64,000 bases of DNA from Bactericera cockerelli (Eukaryota > Arthropoda > Insecta > Hemiptera > Triozidae), in NCBI GenBank assembly GCA_024516035.1, contig CM044959.1, positions 16,623,441 through 16,687,440 on the forward strand, written 5' to 3'. The notes beneath the pieces were generated by a model. The model was given only the letters and a program-made list of their open reading frames with translations. It had not been told where the DNA came from and made no database searches. This document shows, one piece after another, positions 45,957 through 56,000 of the stretch (position 1 is its first letter; the number at the start of each line of letters is the position of its first letter). The translations under genes and the position numbers were made by a program.

Positions 45957-47094
45957 ATTTAATCTTGCTTAAAAGATGACACTAAAAGCTCCATTCTACG
46001 TTGAGAGATTCATACATGAACGTGAAAAATATGTTTGTATAGAATGAACAGATTTTGCTGTAGTAGCAGGGACAGTAGTCTTCTCCGAATTGAAATAGAC
46101 AGTAGTTGCTTTTATTAATCCAGGGATTCTTGGTCATTCAGTATTCATGGGGCTCTGGGGTAAAGGCGGCACTCTGTGAATCCAGAGATTCCAGAGGTCG
46201 CGGATTCAAAACCCAGCCAGGACATGACAAGTTATCCTCTCATTTGGGATTATTACAACATAATAATACGTCTTGGGCTTACTGCTGGAATAGTGGAACT
46301 ACTAGAATCTTAATTGGGCAGAATAAATAAGGCGACATTACTATTATTCACTATAATGGTGTACAAAGTCCATGACTTTATCTTCTACTAGGCTTTTCTT
46401 TTCTTTTTTTTTTTTTTCTTTTTTTTTTTTTTCTTTTTTGGATTTATTTAATGTAGCAGGATTCTCAATTTTTGACTTCCATCCAACCACATTTGGATGG
46501 AAGGGTTCATGCGGCTTCCTTTATTTAATGACAGTGAATGGGTTCATGCGGCTGGGAGTACATGCTGCCTTTGGCCAAACCAATGCGAGGCCCTTTTGCA
46601 AGGCCTTTAGTGGGGCCGCGAGCGAATATGGTTTTCAAGCTGAGCAGAAGCCGATTAGGCCCAGCCGGTGAAATGCGGGCCCCAAACAGCAAATCCTTGT
46701 TGGGCCCATTCCAGGGTACGTAGCCAGGTCTGAGAATTGCAAAAGACACTTTGTTATTAAATTATTTACAAGTATTAGTGGTTGAGTCCACTATTAGTGG
46801 TTGAGTCCACTATTAGTGGTTGAGTCCAGTATTAATGGTTGAGACCGTCCGGTGAGGTTAGGACTTGATGGATGACCACCTAGGTTTGAACCCTGGTGAT
46901 TTTTATTTTTTCCCTTCAAATCAACGGGGTTTACCCATGCTTAGGCTGACTGTTTCCCACCGAAAGTGACATTAGGGGCGAAATTAATAGACAAATTCTA
47001 TATCACAAGTCGTTGATAAGGGTCGGTTTTCCCTATCTTAGCTAAGTCACGGATTGTGATCCTTGACTTAGCGCTACAGAGGTATTACAAAAAC
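45957..47094 (+). repeat. Right 1.14-kb direct repeat flanking the LINE
   Basis: Partner of 41597-42735. It begins directly after the (AAG)n tail of the LINE and continues beyond 47094 into the rest of the interrupted MITE, so this side preserves the pre-insertion junction on the right. It holds the terminal exon copy nearest to the rest of the WW/CUE gene. Confidence 0.88.
46520..46525 (-). promoter_or_regulatory. Poly(A) signal AATAAA of WW/CUE gene
   Basis: On the minus strand the stop codon TAA (46525-46527) shares its last base with AATAAA (46520-46525). The 3' UTR would therefore be extremely short if this hexamer is used. The same arrangement occurs at 42161-42166 in the duplicated exon. 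A 14-bp direct repeat, AGCCGCATGAACCC, lies on both sides of the stop. Confidence 0.6.
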
Positions 47095-50000
47095 GTCTAT
47101 CAATTCCGCTCTTGAGGTTGAAAAAAGTGTCAACCTTTTCTTTGTTCCTCCTTCAACTGAAAATGGAATACATGAAATTTATTTCTAACCTATTTAGAAA
47201 AAAATAGTACTTAATTTTTTATGATAAAAATAATTGAAGAAAAGTTCACACTTACAAAATATTTTCATCCTGGGGACCCATAGGTAATTTAGGTTTGCTC
47301 CTTGGGGAGAACTCACTAGACTGGACTTGTAGTTCTTGTCTTCGGCTGTGCAGGTACCGCGAGAAATTCTGAAAATAGTGATTCGTTTTTTTAATAATAA
47401 TAAAAAATAATAATGCATATTACAACTTCTTTTGTTTTATGACTTAAATTTGACAAAGTATAACAAAGTGAGGGTTAATTTTAACCAACGCGTTGGTTGC
47501 TTAAGTTGTTGGTTTCTTATATTAAATTTCACCCTTAAAAACTCAATTTTGTCTATTAATTTCGCCCTAGATTTTCAATATTTTTTTAATGGACAAATTT
47601 AAGTTTTGACTTGAACTTGTGATCTCAATTTTGTCAATAAACTTTTGTCCTTAAAATTTTTGGTCCATTCCTGGACATTTTTTGGTAATAAAGATAATCA
47701 TCGACCTCAGTAGCATGATAGATAGAGCGGCGGACTTGTAATTTATTTATCTAATTTACGGGGTTCACCCATTTAAATAGTGTCCCTAACAAAAATAAAA
47801 TTAAGGGCGGAATCAATAGACAATATTAATAACTTAAGTCGTTGGTAAGTGTCGGTTTTCCCTATCTTACACAGAACGCAATCCGTGACTTAGCGCCACA
47901 GAGGTATAACAAAAACGTCTATTAATTCCGCCCTAAGATTAATATTAAATTTAAAGGATAGAGAGTTGCATTGTCGAGAAAATCTGGAGGTCGGTGGTTC
48001 AATTCACAGGTTAAGCAAAAAATTATTAAAGCGAGTTCGAGTAATTGTAATATCACGATTATATTAACACAAATATGGTAACGTTTTTTTATATTTTTTT
48101 TTAAATTAAATTAAAACTAATAAAGATAGTCTGGCTGGCGGACTATAAACAGAGAGTAGACCAGCAGTCAGGCTGGGGGACTAAAAACAGGGAGTAGGTC
48201 AGCATTGGCTTGGTTCTGGGGGCCCTTGTCAATTATTAGCCTCCTTGTAAAAACAGTGGTAGAAGTGCTAAGTCATTCCTCCACTGTCTGGCTACCATCG
48301 TTCACAATGACGCCACCCTGTGATGAATAAAGATAATCTCCACTCACTTGGCCGTGCCCTTGCCCTTGGGTCGCTTCCCCTGCGTCTGGCTACACACCGT
48401 GATGAGGGACGTCTTCCCCTCCTTACTCTCTGCAGGCGGCAGCAGCAGGCCAGGTCTCATGGGGGGAGGAATCACCACGCTGGACTGGGGGGGAGGAATC
48501 ACCACGCTGGACTGGGGGGGAGGAATCACCACGCTGGACTGGGGGGGAGGTATGACCACGCTAGACTGGGGGGGAGGAATCACCACGCTGGACTGCGGAG
48601 GAGCTATGACAACGCTAGATAGGGGGGCACCTGTGACGGCGCTAGAATGAGACGGCGCCTCGACCCCGATCTCAACGCTGGCGTCAACCTGATCAGTTAC
48701 TCTGAAAGGAATAATATTTGAATAGTTGTCTAGAAGATGTAATAGGGCACTTTTCAGTAGGGTACTTTTAGTAATACCTTTAATGCAGCACTTATAGTAA
48801 TACACTTTTCAGTAGGGTACTTTTAGTAATATCATCACGCGCAACTACCTTCTTATCCTATGCCCCAACGTGGCGAGACTGATTTAAGTTCAACAAGTGC
48901 ACATAGGTGGTTTTACATGAGATTTCTTCTGCTCTGTTTTGACCAAAAAATACAAATAAAAACGAGTAGGAACAAAAATTTTGTATGCTGACTTCTCTAG
49001 TGATTCAAGACTTACACATAGGTTCCATTTTTGAAATAAATAAATAAAAAAAATCGAAATTTTCACATAGGTGGTTCTTCTAGACAACTATTCATTTATA
49101 GACAATATATTCATTATTTTTTTTATAAAGATGAGTAGTGTTTCACAGCCGTTTTTTTTTTTCATAGCCATAAAAAAGGAGCTACTGTAGACTCTTGTAG
49201 TCTGTGTTGTAATTCGCCCATCCCGTAGTATGCCTCCCCTCTGATGGGCAAGAAGTGACACGATACTTCCCAATTAGGTGCTCTAGGTCAACACGAGCGC
49301 ACCGGAAGGTATCCCTTACAAACAATATTGTAACCAAATTAAGAATACAAATATTTGTCGGCACGGGGCATCGAACCCGGGACCTTCCGCATGGCAAGCA
49401 AGTGCTTAACCACTGAGCCAACCACTTATACGACGAAATATTAAACATACACTTCTTCTAGATCTTCTGAAATGGGACAAGCGCCAATCACGCTTGCCCC
49501 ATTACTCCTCTGAATTTCAATCTGGGTTCTTTGAATAAAATAAGTTGCAGCAGCACTTGATCCTGTTTTTTTGACACTTGGGGTAACACTTGATAGACAC
49601 TTAGGGTAAAATTATGAAACAGGATTAGAGTTAAGCTAAGCCAGGCACGCCCTCAAGGTTTTGAACCAATCACATTTTCTATCTTAATTAGTTCTCGAGG
49701 TATTTAAATGCCTCGTTTAAAACGGGACACCCTGTATAAGCTAGAATGCTCTCTTTTACTTGCAAGACTAGTGGCATCAGAATAAAGATATCTTCAGACA
49801 TTTTTTAAAAATATCTTACTAACAGAAAAAAGTATTTATTTATTTACACTTTATTTTTTATACAATACATACAACAATAAATTATTAACAAAGATAAAAA
49901 ATTAACAATAGGTATTTACAAAATAAGATATAGAAAAATAAATTTAAATGTACAATGTATTGTAATCCGGGGCGAAGTTAATGCCTTAGGCATTCTCTGC

Positions 50001-53000
50001 CACTTAACCCCGGCTTAACACTTAACCACTTAAGTATTAGCGACAGTGAAGACATTCTTCCTTTTATTCAACTCTATCTATGCATATTGCATAATTATAC
50101 TATTCTGATCCTTGAGGACGATTATTATTATCTGACTTACTTTGTAGGGTTTTCACTGAAACCCTTAAAATTACTACTGCAATTCTAGTTGGTGGAATGC
50201 CAGCCTCACGCGTTCGGAGGGAACAGAATTTTCAGCCAGAAAATACTGCCACAAACCGTGGATCGAACTCGAGACCTCTGGACTACGGACAGTAGGCACA
50301 ACCATTACACCACGGAGGCCGGCTGAAGATTGTCTCACCTATTATTCTCAGTCTTCTTGTCGCCTCCATTATTCTTGCTCGTGACCTCCAGAATGTGAGC
50401 CGCCATGGTTTCCCGATAATCCACGACCTCCAGAGCCAGGCGGATCACCTGCTCGGGGATACTCGGAAATAAGGTCTGTAGTCTACTCTTCACTGGAACA
50501 TAATAAACGTTATGTACTAGCGGGCTGTCGCCCGCTTTGCGGGCCGAGGCATGGCCGTGAAAGCAAAAAATCCTTATTCGCCAATGGCAGGTGTTGTAGT
50601 GGGAATTTCGAAAAAAAAAAAAAAAGTCTTATTTCACATCTGGACTATAAGACAAAGCTACCTACCAAATTTCAGCTCGCTAGGTATTACGGTTTGGGCT
50701 GTAGAGCGATGATCAGTCAGTCAGTGACTTTGACATTTATATATTAAGATAAATACTTATTTTTTTAATTTATTAATTTATTTAATAACAGGATAACATA
50801 TACAAAGGTATTTTTCCTAAGCTAAAGCTTCTAAGAAAATTATTTCGGCACAAAAGTACAGAATATCACAAAAATTTATTTTACTTTTTCATTCTTACTA
50901 CATGATACTTTGTTCTCAGCACCGACCCCCCAAACCTACCCCAAATGGATTTGAGAGAGGCAAAGTAAAAGAAGAAGAAGATTCATACTACATCATACAA
51001 CTTTATGAATAAATTATTACTACCTAAGTTGTAAAATGATTGTGAAACTAGTCAATCCTTAATTTTGAAATTTCTAAGGGAAAATCAAGACAAAAGACAT
51101 CACAAGTTTGAGTCCAAACTTACATTTCCCCATTTAAAATAATATACAAAATCTAGCCTGAAGTCCACAAAGGTATAAGGAAAAAGTCTATCAATTTCGC
51201 CCTAGTCAAGAGCTAATGTATTTATTTATTTAGAAACTCTTTATTAGTAGAACATATATTCAACAAATAATGGTAAAAATTAAAATACAAAGTTGACAAC
51301 ATTAATAAAAACAAGAAAAAAAAAATTACCACTTTTTTTGGGATTTTTACCACATAATAATACGGCTTGGGCTTACTGCTGGAATAATGGGACTTTAATA
51401 GTCTTAATCGGGTAGTATAAATAAGGCGATATTATTATTAAAAATATATATATATGTCCTAACTAAAGGGCGGGGTTATTGCCTATGGCAATCTCTTCCA
51501 CCTAATAGAAGTAAGTAATAATAAGAAAAGAGGTCTTACTGGCATCCTTTTCCTCCAACGTTTTCATCCTCGGCAGACTCTCAGTCTCCTCCTTGTCCTC
51601 TGATGCGCTGAGTACGATGCGCGGGGGAGGAGGGGTGGGCGGGGCTTGCATGGACTTCTTCCTGAATCCTTGTTTCAGCAACGCCTCCGTTGCCATGACA
51701 ACGTTGTTCTCCGAGTCGCTTAGCGTGTCCAGCAGTAGAGTGTCGTCCGCCACGGGGAATACGCTCTTCAGATATCTGCAACACCATTTCATCGATTATT
51801 AGTCTTACACCCGTATTTATGAACAGCGAATTTTGTCTGAGCAATGTCTCAAGCAAGGTATTGGCCAATAATATTAAAGGAAATCACACTTCAGACCATG
51901 CTCAAACAGCGTTTTCTGTTCATAAATACGGCTGTCAGTCTGTCCCGGTAGCTCAGTGGTAAAGGCGGCACTCTGTGAATCCAGAGATTCCAGAGATCGT
52001 GGGTTCGAAACCCAGCCGGGACATGACAAGTTATCCTCCCATTTGGGATTTTTACCACATAATAATATGTCTTGGGCTTACTGCTGGAATAATGGGACTT
52101 TAATAGTCCTAATCGGGCAGCATAAATAAGGCGATATTATTATTATTAGTCTCATTTTCCTTTTCTTATTCTTCTTCTTCTTCTTTTACTCTGTCTTATC
52201 CCGCTTGAGCAGGGTCGACGTTGTTCAACCTCATGGTTGAGGTTGGTTGGTTTTGCCACATTTTTTTACGGCTGGATGCCCTTCCTAACGCCAACGATTC
52301 TGTTTGATTAAACATCCTGGATTAGGACGGGGGTTTTACCCTCCATTCGCTGGGAATCGTACCAACTACCCACATTAACCTCACCCAGCCTGGGTAGGGC
52401 CGGAAATGCCAGCCTCACATGTACGGAGGGAACAGAATTTTCTGTGTGAAAAATCTGCTCCGACCGGGGATCGAACTCAGGATCTCTGGACTACGGGCAG
52501 TAGTCACAACCGTTAAGCCACAGGCTCAATATCCTGCAGAGGTAAATACTACTGTCGACATTTTACTGCCGAATGGCTGACTTTTAGGGTAATAATATAT
52601 TCTCTGCAATTCGGAAACTCTGTCTCGACAAAAATAAAAACTACGAGTACTTCAAATGGAAACATGCAACTTCACTCTCTTAGCCCATCAAATTACTTAC
52701 CATTTATAACAGAAATCTCTGATAAAATTGACCATCAAATGTCAAAGCTACGAGAACTGAAAACACTAGGTTAATAGAACAACTACCAGGTTTATTCTGA
52801 AAAGTGAAAGAAAGAAAAATACATTTGAAATAATAAAATAGAAAACACATGCAAAATACACAAAGGAGTTGATACTTAATGCGACAATATTAATAACTAC
52901 AAATAAAAATATCTAACTAGGTAGGTAGTTAAAGAGTAAAAGATTTCAGAGAGAATATTTATCAAATAAATAAAAATGGTGGTACAGAATTAAATCATAC

Positions 53001-56000
53001 TTTAAAAGCACAAAAATGAAAGCTAATATTTTAGTGAAATATTTTTTTGTTAATCAATTAAAATTCACAGCTTGAGTTAACATGACTTCTTCCGAATTTG
53101 AGTGTCTACGACTTGTCTTAAAATTACTTTAGAATACAAATCAATTTTTGGTGATCTAATAATAAAATCGGTTTCTTACTGGTCAAGGCTAGCCTTAATA
53201 ATTTACTTTAAGACTAAGGGCGAAATTAATAGACAAAATCGATAACTTGTCATTGCTTAGCATAGGTTTTCCCTATCTTACACAGTACGCAAAGCGTGAC
53301 TTAGCGCCACAGTGGTATTACAAAAACGTCTATTAATTGCGCACTAAGATTTCCTACATGATTTTTTTTGCATACACAATTACACCACACTAAACTACAT
53401 GAACAATGAACATGTTTGACTTCATTGAAGAAAATTCATTACAACTGACCTGAGTTTCATTTTGGGTGAGTGAGGGGAAGCGCGCCAGATCCCGGGACCC
53501 CCCGTAGGTCTGGGACTACTGGAGGGGGTGCTGATAATGGAGGAGGGGGCCATGGGGCGACGCAGCCTTAGGGGCGGCGGGGTGTAGGGCCCGGGGGTGC
53601 AGAGGGGGTGCTTCTCCACCTGCAGGGCACTTACCACCAGGGCCTCGCGGTTGTGATACCTGCGACACACAACGTTCAAACATAAGATTTTTTTTTTTTT
53701 TAAAGATGAGTGTTTCACAGCCTTTTTTATTTCGTAGCCATGAAACAGGAGCTACTGTAGACGCTTGTGGTCTGTGTTTTAGCCTGCCCATTCCGTAGTA
53801 TGCCTACCTTCTGATGGGCGAGAAGTGACACAATACTTCCCATTTAGATGCTGATTCCTGTTTGGAAATTGAAATTACTGGCGAAAAGTCCGAATCAGCG
53901 CCTGTTTTATTCAGTTTTTGTTCAGACAGATATTTACTAGGGGGTTTTTTTTTAATTCCGTTTGCACGCAACAATTAATGTTGCGATTACGCAAATAGAA
54001 TATTCCTATCTAAATTGAGCCTACTTTGTATCTAAATTGAGTTAGGTGGTAGAAAATGCTCTGAGCATTAAAGACAAAACCATCCATTCATTAAAGAGTA
54101 TTTTTATTTTAATTGCAAATAAAATCGTGAACGGCGCGCGAAATGTTTAAAAAAAAAAAAACTTGTTCGAGAGAAAGAAAAGAACAAGGGTTGGGTGGAA
54201 AAGATTGCCATAGGCAATAACCCCGCCCTTTAGTTAGGACATGTGTATTTTGTTTTTTTTTCCTTGTTTATATCATTAATAATGTCAATTTTTATATTTA
54301 ATTTTTACCATTATTTGTCTGTATATATGTTCTACTAATAAAGAGTTTCTAAATAAATAAATAAAAGTACAAGCCTTACTTTATGAGCAAGGCGCGGATA
54401 AAATTACAAGCCTTACTTTATGAGCAAGGCGCGGATAAAAGTACACAAGCCTTACTTTATGAGCAAGGCGCGGATAAAAGTACAAGCCTTACTTTATGAG
54501 CAAGGCGCGGATAAAAGTACAAGCCTTACTTTATGAGCAAGGCGCGGATAAAAGTACAAGCCTTACTTTATGAGCAAGGCGCGGATAAAAGTACAAGCCT
54601 TACTTTATGAGCAAGGCGCGGATAAAAGTACAAGCCTTACTTTATGAGCAAGGCGCGGATATGAGACTCGTCGACGGTGGAAAATAGAATATTCCTATCT
54701 AAATTGAGCCTACTTTGTATCTAATTTGAGTTAGGTGGTAGAAAATGCTCTGAGCATTAAAGACAAAACCATCCATTAAAAAGTATTTTTATTTTAATTG
54801 CAAACAAGATCGTGAACGGCGCGCGAAATGTTTTTAAAAAAAAGGACAAGCCTTAATTTATGAGCAAGGCGCGGAAGAGAAAAAAAAGTACAAGCCTTAC
54901 TAAAAGTACAAGCCTTACTTTATGAGCAAGGCGCGGATAAAAGTGGAAGCCTTACTTTATGAGCAAGGCGCGGAAGAGAAAGAAAAGTACAAGCCTTACT
55001 AAAAGTACAAGCCTTACTTTATGAGCAAGGCGCGGATAAAAGTACAAGCTTTACTTTATGAGCAAGGCGCGGATAAAAGTACAAGCCTTACTTTATGAGC
55101 AAGGCGCGGATATGAGACTCGTCGACAGTGGGAAAGAGGAGACTGATCTTGAGCGCTGAGTCGTCCAGGTTATACGTGGAGAGGGAATAGTCCCGGTACA
55201 TTGCGTGGGAGCCCCCCAGAGTCGGACTGGAGGACCGGTAGATTGAGTTGGAGCCCGAGGTGGGACTGTAGGACCTTTGACTGTATTTATTTTATTTTAT
55301 TTTTATTACAAAAAAATCATGAACGGCGCGCGAAATGTCTTTTAAAAAAGAAACTTGTTCGAGAGAAAGAAAAGTACAAGCCTTACTTTATGAGCAAGGC
55401 GCGGATAAAAGTGCAAGCCTTACTTTATGAGCAAGGCGCGGATAAAAGTGCAAGCCTTACTTTATGAGCAAGGCGCGGATAAAAGTGCAAGCCTTACTTT
55501 ATGAGCAAGGTGTTTAAAAGTACAAGCCTTACTTTATGAGCAAGGCGCGGATAAAAGTGCAAGCCTTACTTTATGAGCAAGGCGCGGATAAAAGTACAAG
55601 CCTTACTTTATGAGGAAGGCGCGGATAAAAGTACACAAGCCTTACTTTATGAGCAAGGCGCGGATAAAAGTACACAAGCCTTACTTTATGAGCAAGGCGC
55701 GGGTAAAAGTACAAGCCTTACTTTATGAGCAAGGGTTGAGTGGAAGAGATTGCCTAAGGCAATGACCCCGCCCTTTAGTTAGGACATATATTATGTATAT
55801 ATTTATTTATTTTTTCTTTATTTATTTCTACTATTATATTGTATATTGTATTTTCATTTGTACTTATTTGTATTGTATATAATATGTCCTATTACCTAAT
55901 AAAGTGTAAATAAATAAATAAGGCGCGGATAAAAGTGCAAGCCTTATTTTATGAGCAAGGCGCGGATAAAGTGCAAGCCTTACTTTATGAGCAAGGCGCG

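Noticed and set aside
48320..48650. Plus-strand open frames with GGGITTLDW-like repeats
   Set aside because: Antisense shadow of the PPPQSSVVI coding minisatellite of exon 8.
54661..54683. Third exon 4 copy as a usable exon
   Set aside because: Only about 22 exon bases remain before unrelated intron sequence; kept as part of the higher-order repeat.
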